The notes below the pieces were generated by a model that searched no databases, was not told where the DNA came from, and saw only the letters and a list, made by a program, of their open reading frames with translations. From contig NZ_FNSV01000005.1 in assembly GCF_900105905.1 (NCBI RefSeq), forward strand, positions 2,046,001 through 2,110,000: a DNA stretch of 64,000 bases, written 5' to 3'. Both the position numbers and the translations under genes were made by a program. This DNA is from Rhodococcus koreensis. GTDB lineage: Bacteria > Actinomycetota > Actinomycetes > Mycobacteriales > Mycobacteriaceae. Position 1 is the stretch's first letter. The number at the start of each line of letters is the position of its first letter. Positions 35,049 through 42,915 of the stretch are shown one piece after another.

Positions 35049-36242
35049 CTAGCCGGTGACGCCTTCTGCGCGAGCAGCGGCGGCGACTGCCTCCGCGACA
35101 GCGGGGGCGACGCGAGGATCGAGCGGGCTGGGAACGATCTTGTCTACAGCCAGCTCGTCACCGACGACCGAGAGGATTGCCTCGGCGGCGGCGAGTTTCA
35201 TGCCTTCGGTGATCCGCCGGGCGCCGGCGTCGAGCGCGCCCTTGAACACACCGGGGAAGGCGAGCACATTGTTGATCTGGTTCGGGAAATCACTGCGACC
35301 GGTCGCGACGATCGCCGCGTGCTTGCGGGCGACGTCGGGGTGGATCTCCGGGTCCGGGTTCGACAGCGCGAACACGATGGAGTTCTCCGCCATCGTCGCG
35401 ATGAGCTCTTCCGGGACGGTGCCCGCGGAGACACCGAGGAACACGTCCGCGCCGTCGAGGGCTTCGACGACGCCGCCGCGGCGGGCGGCCGGGTTGGTGC
35501 GGGCGGCCAGGTCGACCTTGATCTCGTTGAGGTCGGTGCGGTCGGCCGAGACGATGCCCTTCGAGTCCAGGACCGTCACGTCCGCGATGCCGGCGGCGAG
35601 CAGGATGTTCGCGCAGGCGACGCCGGCGGCGCCGGCACCGGAGATGACGACCCGGAGGTCGTGGAGGTCGCGGTCCTGGACCTTGACCGCGCCCTTGAGG
35701 GCGGCGAGGACGACGATGGCGGTGCCGTGCTGGTCGTCGTGCATGACCGGGCAGTCCAGGGCCTCGATGACGCGCTGTTCGATTTCGAAGCAGCGGGGCG
35801 CGGAGATGTCCTCGAGGTTGACGGCACCGAAGCTCGGGCGCAGCCGGATCAGGGTCTCGACGATCTCGTCGGGGTCCTTGGTGTCGAGGACCAGCGGGAT
35901 CGAGTTCAGGCCCGCGAAGTTCTTGAACAGCGCGGACTTGCCTTCCATCACGGGAAGGGAGGCGCGAGGGCCGATGTCCCCGAGGCCGAGGACCGCGGAG
36001 CCGTCACTGACGACGACCACGAGGCGGTTGGTCCAGGTGTAGCGGTCGGCCAGGGTCTCGTCGGCGGCGATCGCGCGGGAGACCTGCGCGACACCGGGCG
36101 TGTAAGCGATGGACAGGGCGCGCTGGGAATCGAGGGGAGCGGTGGTCTCGACCGAGAGCTTGCCGCCGAGATGGCCGGCGAAGATCTCCTCGTCGGTCAG
36201 TTCGACCTTCTGCGGTGTGGTGGGTTCGGACACGATGGACAC
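35049..36242 (-). CDS. NAD(P)-dependent malic enzyme
   Basis: 397 residues from the GTG at 36242, seven bases after AGGAG; the longer upstream frame is noncoding leader. It has the short (about 400-residue) bacterial malic enzyme form: 'LSIAYTPGVAQVSRAIAADE' (catalytic Tyr in YTPGV), 'MEGKSALFKNFAGL' (catalytic Lys), 'VMHDDQHGTAIVVLA' (metal ligands) and 'VISGAGAAGVACANILL' for the dinucleotide. It converts malate to pyruvate and CO2 with NAD(P)H formation, a source of NADPH for lipid synthesis in rhodococci. Cofactor choice is not clear from the motif. A perfect 7-4-7 palindrome lies about 40 bp upstream of the start. Confidence 0.92.
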   Translation of the reverse strand: MSIVSEPTTPQKVELTDEEIFAGHLGGKLSVETTAPLDSQRALSIAYTPGVAQVSRAIAADETLADRYTWTNRLVVVVSDGSAVLGLGDIGPRASLPVMEGKSALFKNFAGLNSIPLVLDTKDPDEIVETLIRLRPSFGAVNLEDISAPRCFEIEQRVIEALDCPVMHDDQHGTAIVVLAALKGAVKVQDRDLHDLRVVISGAGAAGVACANILLAAGIADVTVLDSKGIVSADRTDLNEIKVDLAARTNPAARRGGVVEALDGADVFLGVSAGTVPEELIATMAENSIVFALSNPDPEIHPDVARKHAAIVATGRSDFPNQINNVLAFPGVFKGALDAGARRITEGMKLAAAEAILSVVGDELAVDKIVPSPLDPRVAPAVAEAVAAAARAEGVTG

Positions 36243-36280
36243 GATGACACTCCTGATAAGTCCAGGCTCACTCGGGGCCG

Positions 36281-36298
36281 GGTTACTGAGAAGTAACC
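36281..36298. promoter_or_regulatory. Palindromic operator in the malic enzyme leader
   Basis: GGTTACTGAGAAGTAACC has perfect seven-base arms around a four-base centre and lies 39-56 bp upstream of the malic enzyme GTG. A regulator site is likely; the binding protein is unknown. Confidence 0.55.
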
Positions 36299-36435
36299 GT
36301 AGGGATCGGCGCTGATCCTCACAGTTACTCCACGAACGACAACTGGGGTGAAGCTTCCGGGGTGCGCGATCACGATGGCCGCAGAACGTCCGAAGCGTCA
36401 TGGCACTGGGCGGGTGAGCCCCTGGCAACGCTGCC

Positions 36436-36460
36436 ATAAAAACCCCCGCCGAAGGGCGGT
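36436..36460 (-). terminator. TTCG-type hairpin with T-run, terminator or attenuator
   Basis: Read on the minus strand, CCGCC-CTTC-GGCGG is followed by GGG and five Ts. It lies about 160 nt after the stop of the small membrane protein gene and about 195 nt before malic enzyme, so it may end the first transcript or attenuate the second. Confidence 0.55.
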
Positions 36461-36621
36461 GGCGCCGACGTCGGAGTGGTGCTAAGTCTGGCACGAATAT
36501 CGATGCACAATCAAATTGCCACGACAGTCAGATGTCTCACGTTTTCGGGCCTCTACCTGTGAGAATAAGTTACCGGCGGGTCACTGTGAGGGCCGGTTTC
36601 AGATATCGGGCCGAGCGTTCC

Positions 36622-36981
36622 TCAACCCCACCACTGGGTGGCCAGCAGAAGTGCCGCCGCGGCGAGGACGGCCACGGACGCGACCACGGCGGCGAACCCG
36701 TCGCGGCGGTCCGCAATCCGCTGCGCGACGATCACGAACACGGACGCGACCACGTGCGCGGTGATCGAGACCGCCCCGGGGCCCGGGAAGCCCCGGCCTC
36801 CGCCGACGTAGGCGGAGCCGATCACGACGAGGCAGAGGATCACCACACCGGCGGCGACGGCCCCGCTGAGGGCGCGCAGCGCGCGGACCGGAAGCGGGTT
36901 GCGTCGCGGTTCGGTGGCCGCCACCGCCCTCGGGACGGCGGGAGCGTACGGGTCGTATCGCTCGGACTCGTGCGTGTTCAT
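36622..36981 (-). CDS. Small conserved membrane protein
   Basis: 119 residues. A polar, Arg/Pro-rich N-terminus of about 30 residues ('MNTHESERYDPYAPAVPRAV') precedes three hydrophobic segments: 'GAVAAGVVILCLVVIGSAYV', 'ITAHVVASVFVIVAQRIA' and 'VVASVAVLAAAALLLATQWW'. I recognise no domain of known function. Its ATG overlaps the stop of the PHP-domain gene (ATGA), so the two are made together; a link to that phosphoesterase is possible but unsupported otherwise. Similar small proteins with a tyrosine/proline-rich head and three helices occur in related actinobacteria. Confidence 0.75.
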   Translation of the reverse strand: MNTHESERYDPYAPAVPRAVAATEPRRNPLPVRALRALSGAVAAGVVILCLVVIGSAYVGGGRGFPGPGAVSITAHVVASVFVIVAQRIADRRDGFAAVVASVAVLAAAALLLATQWWG

Positions 36982-37832
36982 GCCGAGACCACCTGCACCC
37001 CGGATGCTTTCGACACGAGGGTGTCGAACTCGTCGGCGTCCGTTGTGAACTCGCCGAGCCGGATCGCTTTGTTCGTCCCGTGGTAGTCGGAGGAGCCGGT
37101 GACGACCAGACCGAGCTCGTCGGCGAGGGCCTGCAGCACCCGCGCGTCTTCCGGCGAATGGTCGGGGTGATGCACCTCGAGCCCGTGCAGACCGGCACCC
37201 GCCAGGTCACGGACGTGATCGAGCGACAGCAGCCGCCCCCTCGTGCGGGCCCTCCCGTGGGCGAGGACGCTCACTCCCCCGGCCTCCGCCACCAGTTGCA
37301 CGGCCTCGTCGAGCGGGGTGTCCGATTTGTCGACGAAGTACCGGCCGCGCGGGGCCAGCAGGTCCACGAACGCCTCACCGACGCTGCCGACCACGCCGGC
37401 ACGCATCAGAGCCCTCGCCAGGTGCGGGCGCCCGGCCGCCGGTCCCGCTTCCGCGAGCACCTCGTCGGCGTCGATGGGGAGACCGTCCTCCATCATCAGC
37501 TCGGCCATGGCGCGGATCCGGACGATCCGCTCGTTCCGCAGGCGTTCTCGTTCCCGCGCGAACGCCGCGTGCGCGGGATCGAACAGGTAGGCGAGGAGGT
37601 GCACGGCGACCGGGCGTCCGTCCTCACCCCGCCCCTCGCAGGACATCTCCATGCCCCGCACCAGCCCGAGCCCCGCAGGCAGCGCCGCGACCGCTTCGGC
37701 CCACCCCGCGGTCGTGTCGTGATCGGTGATCGCCACGATGTCGAGTCCCGCCGCCCCCGCGGCGCGCACCAGGTCCGCCGGGCTGTCGGTTCCGTCGGAG
37801 GCCGTCGAATGGGTGTGGAGATCGATGAGCAC
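36978..37832 (-). CDS. PHP-domain phosphoesterase
   Basis: 284 residues. Metal-binding motifs of the PHP superfamily are ordered as expected: 'MLIDLHTHSTASDGTDSP', 'IVAITDHDTTAG', 'GMEMSC', 'VSVLAHGRART', 'GLEVHHPDHSPED' and 'VVTGSSDYHGTNKAI'. This is the YciV-type subgroup, in which characterised members hydrolyse 3',5'-nucleoside bisphosphates (and trim short RNA 5' ends in E. coli). That role in nucleotide or RNA turnover is likely but not proven here. It is translationally coupled to the small membrane protein gene. It is divergent from corA with 146 bp between them. Confidence 0.86.
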   Translation of the reverse strand: MLIDLHTHSTASDGTDSPADLVRAAGAAGLDIVAITDHDTTAGWAEAVAALPAGLGLVRGMEMSCEGRGEDGRPVAVHLLAYLFDPAHAAFARERERLRNERIVRIRAMAELMMEDGLPIDADEVLAEAGPAAGRPHLARALMRAGVVGSVGEAFVDLLAPRGRYFVDKSDTPLDEAVQLVAEAGGVSVLAHGRARTRGRLLSLDHVRDLAGAGLHGLEVHHPDHSPEDARVLQALADELGLVVTGSSDYHGTNKAIRLGEFTTDADEFDTLVSKASGVQVVSA

Positions 37833-37978
37833 CAGACCAGTCTGTCAGGTGTCGCCGCACGGGGTCCGAGCGTGCGGCCCGGAAGCCTGGCGTGTCGTGC
37901 GACGCCGCCCGGCCCGGACCCGGTGCTGACGTACGATTCACCGGCAGCGTTTCCGACTCGACGGTGAAGGAGGGCCCC

Positions 37979-39070
37979 GTGCCGTCTGTGCCCTCGCTCC
38001 CCCGGCGCGGCAGCGACAAGGATCAGCGCGACGGCGAGAAGGACCCAGGTTCCAGGATCCGCATCCCGACCGCGCGGGCCATCGTGGACTGCGGGGTGTA
38101 CGTCGACGGCACGAGGCTTCCCGGCAAGTACACCCACCAGGCTGCGATGGCCGAGGTTCGCAAGCGGGGTCAGGGGTTCGTGTGGCTCGGGCTGCTCGCT
38201 CCCGACGAGGGCCAGATGGAGAGCGTGTCCGAGACGTTCGGGCTGCACGAGCTGATGGTCGAGGACGCCGTCCACGCCCACCAGCGACCGAAGCTCGAAC
38301 GCTACGACGACGTGCTGTTCCTGGTGCTGCGGACCGTCAACTACGTGCCACACGAGTCGGTGGCCACTGCCAGTGAGATCGTCGAGACCGGCGAGATCAT
38401 GGTCTTCGTAGGAGCCGACTTCGTCATCACCGTGCGGCACGGTGACCATTCCCCGCTGTCGAACGTCCGGCACGCGCTGGAGGCGAACGGGGAGCGGCTC
38501 GCCCTCGGCCCGTACGCGGTGCTGCACGCGGTCGCGGACCACGTGGTGGACACGTACCTCGAGGTCACCCAGGCCATCGAGGAAGACGTCGACAGCATGG
38601 AGGAGGCGGTGTTCAGTCCGCGCAGCAGCGTTGCGGTCGAACACATCTACCTGCTCAAGCGTGAGATCGTCGAACTCCGCAAGTCGGTGAACCCGCTGTC
38701 GAATCCGTTGCTCCGGCTGACGCGGTCACCGGGCAATCCGGTGCCGAAGGAGATCCGCCGCTACTTCCGCGACGTCCTCGACCACCACACCACCGTCGCC
38801 GAGCGGATCGCCGAATACGACGAGGTGCTCAGCTCACTCGTCGATGCCGCCCTGGCGAAGGTCGCCGTGCAGCAGAACACCGACATGCGCAAGATCTCGG
38901 CGTGGGTGGCGATCGCGGCCGTGCCGACGATGATCGCGGGCATCTACGGCATGAACTTCGACAACATGCCCGAACTCCACTGGCAGTACGGCTATCACGG
39001 CGTGGTGTTCGTGATCGCGTCGGTGGCGGTGGGCCTGTTCGTCACGTTCCGCCGGAACAACTGGCTCTAG
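37979..39070 (+). CDS. corA: CorA-type magnesium/cobalt transporter
   Basis: GTG at 37979 is preceded by AAGGAGGG, giving 363 residues. The long soluble N-terminal funnel domain is followed by two C-terminal helices. The selectivity motif is present in 'AGIYGMNFDNMPEL' and the chain ends with the basic 'TFRRNNWL'. Pentameric Mg2+ uptake is the family role; cobalt or nickel may also pass. M. tuberculosis has corA next to lpqY-sugABC; here several genes and an IS element intervene. Its stop overlaps the convergent SUFU-like gene by 4 bp. Confidence 0.93.
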   Translation: MPSVPSLPRRGSDKDQRDGEKDPGSRIRIPTARAIVDCGVYVDGTRLPGKYTHQAAMAEVRKRGQGFVWLGLLAPDEGQMESVSETFGLHELMVEDAVHAHQRPKLERYDDVLFLVLRTVNYVPHESVATASEIVETGEIMVFVGADFVITVRHGDHSPLSNVRHALEANGERLALGPYAVLHAVADHVVDTYLEVTQAIEEDVDSMEEAVFSPRSSVAVEHIYLLKREIVELRKSVNPLSNPLLRLTRSPGNPVPKEIRRYFRDVLDHHTTVAERIAEYDEVLSSLVDAALAKVAVQQNTDMRKISAWVAIAAVPTMIAGIYGMNFDNMPELHWQYGYHGVVFVIASVAVGLFVTFRRNNWL

Positions 39071-39654
39071 AGCGACGCGGCGCCGCGGTGCGGATCGCGC
39101 ACGTCGATGCCCGCCTCCGCCCACGCCTCACGCAGGGCGCCGGCGCCGCGCAACCGGACCCACGCCGCCTCGGTGCCGGTGAGCGGAACGACCGCGAGGA
39201 ACCGCACGGCCTCCGCGGGTTCGGGCAGCGGCAGGTCGGGGATCGTCGACTCACCGAGCAGCACGGCGGTGAACGGCGCGTCCTTCCACAGCGGCTCTCC
39301 CAGGTCGAGCAGCGCGTCCTCCACGAGAACGACACCTTCCACCGACGGCGCCGCCGCCAGCACCGCCAGGGTGCGCGCGACTCCCGACGCCACCCCGGCG
39401 CCGCCGCGCAGGGTGAGGATCAGTTCGGCGCGGGGGCCGCGGAGAGCGTCGGCCACCAGTTCGCCGGGGTCACTCATCGGGTGCCGGGAGCATCCCAGGG
39501 TCACGTATCGGACCAGATCCTCGTCGTCGGGTGCGAACCGCAGCACGTCCAGCGGTTCGACGCCCAGGAACGTCACCGATGCCGCTGTCGGCTCCGGTCC
39601 CCCGATCTGCCCCAGCAGGTGCGCGCGAACGGAGGCCACAACGCTGTCAGTCAC
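39067..39654 (-). CDS. Suppressor-of-fused (SUFU) domain-like protein
   Basis: 195 residues. The segment 'DDEDLVRYVTLGCSRHPM', then 'RAELILTLRGGAG', resembles the bacterial SUFU domain, where T-x-G-x-S-R-H-P-M is a repeated pattern. The domain is widespread in actinobacteria, often as a stand-alone protein or in toxin-immunity loci, but its function is unknown. No secretion or membrane signal is present. Its gene is convergent with corA (4-bp overlap) and divergent from the metallophosphoesterase (65 bp). No polymorphic toxin is adjacent, so an immunity role is not supported. Confidence 0.72.
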   Translation of the reverse strand: MTDSVVASVRAHLLGQIGGPEPTAASVTFLGVEPLDVLRFAPDDEDLVRYVTLGCSRHPMSDPGELVADALRGPRAELILTLRGGAGVASGVARTLAVLAAAPSVEGVVLVEDALLDLGEPLWKDAPFTAVLLGESTIPDLPLPEPAEAVRFLAVVPLTGTEAAWVRLRGAGALREAWAEAGIDVRDPHRGAASL

Positions 39655-39719
39655 CCCGCCATCAAACCACCGAACCCGCTCACCCGTCCTCCGGCCTCTC
39701 GAGCCGGTAGCGTCGGAGC

Positions 39720-40415
39720 ATGGTCTCGGTACTCGCAGTGTCCGACGAGACGATCGAGTCGCTGTGGAGTTCGCAGGTGCGCGCCATGGACGTCGACCTG
39801 ATCCTCGGTGCGGGCGACCTCCCGTTCGACTATCTGGAATACCTGATCGACGCCCTCGACGCGCCGTGTGTCTTCGTGCCGGGCAACCACGACGCCGACC
39901 TGTCCGGCTATTCCGCGGGACGGGTCGGGTGGATGCGGGCGGGACTGCCCTCGGCGTGGCCGGGCCCGTGCGGTGCGGTCAACGCGGACGGCCGGATCGT
40001 GCGGATCGCGGGCCTGCGCATCGCCGGCCTCGGCGGATCCATCCGCTACAACGACGGCCCCAATCAGTGGACCGAGCGGCAGCAGCGGCGGCGGGCGCGC
40101 AACCTGGCGCTGACGAGCGCGTGGCACGCGCGCCGCTCCGGGGTGTCCGGCGTCGACGTGCTGCTCACGCACAGCCCGCCGCGGGGAGTCGGCGACCAGG
40201 AGGATCCGCCGCACCGGGGTTTCGAATGCTTCGAGAACCTGGCGGGCAGGTTGCAGGCCCGCGTCATGATCCACGGGCACGTCCACCCGTATGGCCGGGC
40301 GGCCGAGGACCGCACGCTCGGCGCGACGACGGTCATCAACACGGTGGGATTCACCCTGATGGAGTTGTCGCCGGGCGCCGAACCGAGCATCGTCAGGCGC
40401 CGGCATGGCACGTGA
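39720..40415 (+). CDS. Metallophosphoesterase (calcineurin-like)
   Basis: 231 residues. The motifs 'LILGAGDLPFDYL', 'VFVPGNHDADL', 'VDVLLTHSPPRG' and 'RVMIHGHVHPYG' are those of the calcineurin-like phosphoesterase fold. The first motif, normally DxH, reads 'VSDETIES', so one metal-ligand His is missing. It could hydrolyse a phosphomonoester, phosphodiester or cyclic nucleotide. The stop lies 11 bp inside the next gene, the ParB-like protein, which implies coupled expression and probably joint function. No such pair with an assigned role is known to me. Confidence 0.85.
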   Translation: MVSVLAVSDETIESLWSSQVRAMDVDLILGAGDLPFDYLEYLIDALDAPCVFVPGNHDADLSGYSAGRVGWMRAGLPSAWPGPCGAVNADGRIVRIAGLRIAGLGGSIRYNDGPNQWTERQQRRRARNLALTSAWHARRSGVSGVDVLLTHSPPRGVGDQEDPPHRGFECFENLAGRLQARVMIHGHVHPYGRAAEDRTLGATTVINTVGFTLMELSPGAEPSIVRRRHGT

Positions 40416-41286
40416 CACCGGGTTCCCCGCCGCCGACGCCGAGAACGACTTCACCCGCCAGCGTCGTCGCGCCGAATTGTCGCGCCTGGTCAGCTGGCTG
40501 CGCCGCGAACCGGACGACGTCAACGAGATCCTGCCGTTCGACGAGGTGGTCGCGGCCGTCGGCCGGGTCGGGGAACGGTCGCTCGGCCTGCAGGTGATCC
40601 CCGTCAACTCCATCGTCGGCAGCGTCGACCGCACGCGCGACTTCGACCGGTTCTTCCGGCCCACGTCCACCCGGGTGCGCGAGCGCTGGCAGCGGCTGGC
40701 GGCCGCGCAGCGCCGGGGCGAATCGGTGCCACCGATCCAGGTGTACCGGATCGGGTCGATGCACTTCGTCAGCGACGGCCACCACCGCGTCTCCATCGCG
40801 TACGCGATGCATTGGAGCACGATCGACGCCTACGTCACCGAGATCCAGACGAAGATCTCCCCGGACGGAATCGCGCAGCGCGGCGACCTGGTCATCAAGG
40901 ACCACCGCCGGCTGTTCCTCACGCGGGTGCCGTTGAGCGGGCCACAGCGGGCGGCCGTGGTCGTCACCGATCCGTGGGAGTACGCCGAGATCAGCCAGAG
41001 CGTCGAGGCCTGGGGGTTCCGGCTCATGCAGGAGATGGGCGAATTCCTCAGCCGTGAGACCGTGGCCCGGCGCTGGTTCGGTGAGGAGTACCTGCCGGTG
41101 GTGCGGATGCTGCGGGCGGCCGGGATGCTGCCCGACCACACCGACGCCGAGGCCTACCTGTGGGTGGCACGCGAGCGGTACCGCCTCGTGCGCCGGCATG
41201 TCTGGAACGACGAGATCATCGCCGAGCTCAGCCACCTCGCACCGCGGAGGCACAAACCGGCTAGCTCATCAACTACCCGGTCCTGA
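40405..41286 (+). CDS. ParB/sulfiredoxin-fold domain protein with IS-derived 3' end
   Basis: 293 residues from the ATG at 40405, inside the end of the metallophosphoesterase gene. The central 'PPIQVYRIGSMHFVSDGHHR' followed by 'VSIAYAMHW' is the nucleotide-binding core of the ParB/Srx fold. There is no recognisable partner-binding HTH, so it is not a plasmid partition protein. The C-terminal 'RYRLVRRHVWNDEIIAELSH' is followed by 'KPASSSTTRS' and a stop at 41284-41286, which lies within the terminal hairpin of the IS element. The last roughly ten residues and the stop are therefore probably acquired from the insertion. Function is unknown; possible CTPase, ATPase or nuclease. Confidence 0.75.
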   Translation: MARDTGFPAADAENDFTRQRRRAELSRLVSWLRREPDDVNEILPFDEVVAAVGRVGERSLGLQVIPVNSIVGSVDRTRDFDRFFRPTSTRVRERWQRLAAAQRRGESVPPIQVYRIGSMHFVSDGHHRVSIAYAMHWSTIDAYVTEIQTKISPDGIAQRGDLVIKDHRRLFLTRVPLSGPQRAAVVVTDPWEYAEISQSVEAWGFRLMQEMGEFLSRETVARRWFGEEYLPVVRMLRAAGMLPDHTDAEAYLWVARERYRLVRRHVWNDEIIAELSHLAPRRHKPASSSTTRS

Positions 41287-41420
41287 AGGACGCGGGTTTG
41301 CTGCTCACGTTCTCACTGGCTGTGAGAGGGGTGGCTGCTTTAGGCACGGTTGATTGGGCGGCCCGGTAGTTGGTGTGTCCGAGTGCGGCAATGTTGGCGG
41401 CGGCGTTATGGTCGGCGTGG
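41262..41420 (-). ncRNA. Predicted omega/reRNA region at the tnpB 3' end
   Basis: In IS605 elements the guide RNA of TnpB comes from the 3' end of tnpB and the right end of the element. Here that interval ends in the GTCCTTCAGGAC hairpin (minus strand) and would be followed by a guide from the flanking ParB-like gene. Extent is inferred from the family, not seen directly. Confidence 0.3.
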
Positions 41421-42524
41421 CCGGTCCATCCGCAGCCGCGGCACCGGAAGAGTGCTTGACTGTGCCTGTTCGCGGTGTCGCAGTGGTGGCACGTCTTGCG
41501 GGTATTGCGAGGGTTGATCACCTGCACCGGCACTCCTGCGGCGTGCGCCTTATAGGTGATCTGGTCGCGCAGTTGCGCGTATGCCCAGGAGTGCAATTGT
41601 TGCCGTTGTCTGCGTGCGAGCCGTACCCGGTCCCGGATTCCCGACAGGTCTTCTACCGCGATTCCTTGACCGGTGCGTTGCGCCTGGGCAACAATCGTTT
41701 TCGAGAGTTGATGATTGATGTCGGTGGCGTACCGAGTCTCCTTCCTCCGCCGTTTCTTCAGTGTCCGTTTCGCGGACCTGGTCCCCACCTTTTGCAGCGC
41801 GGACCGGATGGTTCCGTTCTTTTTCCGGCGGGCGGTGACCGCACCACCGGACCACCGGACGTCGAGTTCGGCCGGGTCGTCTGCGGTGGTCACAGCCAGG
41901 TTCACGATCCCCAAGTCCACACCCAGCCACCCGGTGGGGTCGTCGGCGGGGACCAGCTGCTGCGGTGCGTCGGTGTCGACGGTTGCATGCAGGTAGAAAC
42001 ATCCGTCCCGGAAAATCAGATCCGACTCGCCTGTGCGGTCGGCGAGCATTGTCCGCTGCCACGGCGCGCACACGAATCCGACGTTGCGCATCCGGCCCGC
42101 GCTCGTCCAGATCGACACCGTCGATCGATCGATCTGCCACGACAAGCACCGATCGTCGAACGGTTGGCCCGCGTCCTGACGGAACACGATCGCCTTACCC
42201 GCCACCTTCGCATACCGTGTCGATCCCGGCGTGCCGTAATTCCCGTTACGCAGGTTCGCTGTCCGGGTCGCGTACGCATCCGCCGACTTTCTTGATGACC
42301 CGGATCGCCGGTTGCGCCGACAACCCGCACGCCTTGAGCTGGGCATAGACCCGCTTTTGCAGCGCGAACGGGCGCCGATCAGCGGCGGTGTGCGCGAGCT
42401 GCGCAACCATGTTCGCCCCCGCATTGCACAACTCCAGTGTCGATTTCAGCGCCACATACTGCTCCGGGGTGGGAGCCAGCTTCACGACAACGATCCGCTT
42501 CACACCCTGCGCCTTTCCGTTCAC
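41273..42524 (-). pseudogene. tnpB: tnpB (RuvC-like RNA-guided nuclease of IS605) broken by a one-base frameshift
   Basis: The N-terminal part (GTG at 42524; 'VKRIVVVKLAPTPEQYVALK' to 'AIRVIKKV') is in one frame and the rest ('DAYATRTANLRNGNYG' onward) in another. One extra G near 42285 explains the break: removing it restores VADAYAT. The reconstructed protein has about 416 residues, normal for TnpB. RuvC motifs are intact ('GVDLGIVN', 'IAVEDLSG', 'HADHNAAAN'), as is the four-Cys zinc finger ('CHHCDTANRHSQALFRCRGC'). It is divergent from the tnpA fragment. Without frameshift rescue it should be inactive; a sequencing error cannot be excluded. Confidence 0.85.
41280..41291. repeat. IS end hairpin (tnpB side)
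   Basis: GTCCTGAAGGAC, a four-base-arm hairpin with a TGAA loop; its loop contains the TGA that ends the ParB-like gene. Flank CTACCCG on the left and GCGGGTTT on the right resemble the other end. Confidence 0.65.
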
Positions 42525-42526
42525 CG

Positions 42527-42915
42527 ACCCGATGCGAGCAGATCATGGCAGAGGTGTGTGACAAGTTCGGCGCACGTTGACCGAGTTCAACGGAGAAACC
42601 GACCACGTCCACCTAGTGATCCACTACCCACCTACCGTGCAACTCTCCACCCTGGTCAACAGCCTCAAGGGCGTCTCCGCTCGATACCTGCGCCAAGAGT
42701 TCCCCGACCACATCCAGAAATACCTGTGGGGCAATCACTTCTGGTCACCGTCCTACTTCGCCGCCTCCGCCGGCGGAGCCCCACTCGCCATCGTCGCCGA
42801 GTACATCACCAACCAACAACGACCCGAACCCACACCAGAAAGCGACCCCGCTACCCGCCATCGCGCACTACAGAATCAGCTTCCTCCCAGCCCTGAAGGG
42901 CCACGCTTCCTCTGA
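42527..42915 (+). pseudogene. tnpA: tnpA (Y1/HUH transposase of IS605), N-terminally truncated and frameshifted
   Basis: The main frame (42577-42915) encodes 'EFNGETDHVHLVIHYPPTVQ' with the HUH motif (HVH), 'LVNSLKGVSARYLRQEFP', 'LWGNHFWSPSYFAASAGGAP' and the catalytic Tyr in 'AEYITNQ'. The preceding segment 'TRCEQIMAEVCDKFGA' is in a different frame ending in TGA at about 42577, so there is a frameshift. The first roughly 35-40 residues of the family are absent, replaced by the tnpB start region. The catalytic residues survive but the protein cannot fold as usual. The C-terminal tail after 'NQQRPEP' runs through the element end. Confidence 0.82.

Larger units (their letters stand above)
36243..36621. 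other. 379-bp noncoding leader/intergenic region before malic enzyme
   Basis: No credible gene is present. On the minus strand it contains, from upstream to downstream, a TTCG-loop hairpin followed by T5 (36436-36460), about 140 nt of sequence, a perfect inverted repeat (36281-36298) and the malic enzyme Shine-Dalgarno site. A partial copy of the repeat arm (AGTTACT) occurs near 36323. On the plus strand a stretch at 36413-36494 has phrases reminiscent of an S-box aptamer but no downstream gene (see rejected items). Confidence 0.6.

Noticed and set aside
36469..36490. Partial CIRCE-like element (TTAGCAC read on the minus strand)
   Set aside because: Only one arm is present; no inverted partner at nine-base spacing, and no chaperone gene nearby.
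36413..36494. Plus-strand sequence with S-box-like phrases (GTGAGCCCCTGGCAAC and GGTGCTAAGTC)
   Set aside because: The kink-turn and 5' consensus of SAM-I are missing, SAM-IV does not fit either, and no plus-strand gene follows. Kept only as a note to run a covariance-model search.
39067..39654. SUFU-like protein as immunity protein of a toxin system
   Set aside because: No toxin, secretion gene or polymorphic-toxin feature lies next to it.
40405..41286. ParB-like gene as chromosome or plasmid partition gene
   Set aside because: No ParA neighbour, no HTH and no parS-like repeats; only the ParB/Srx fold core is shared.
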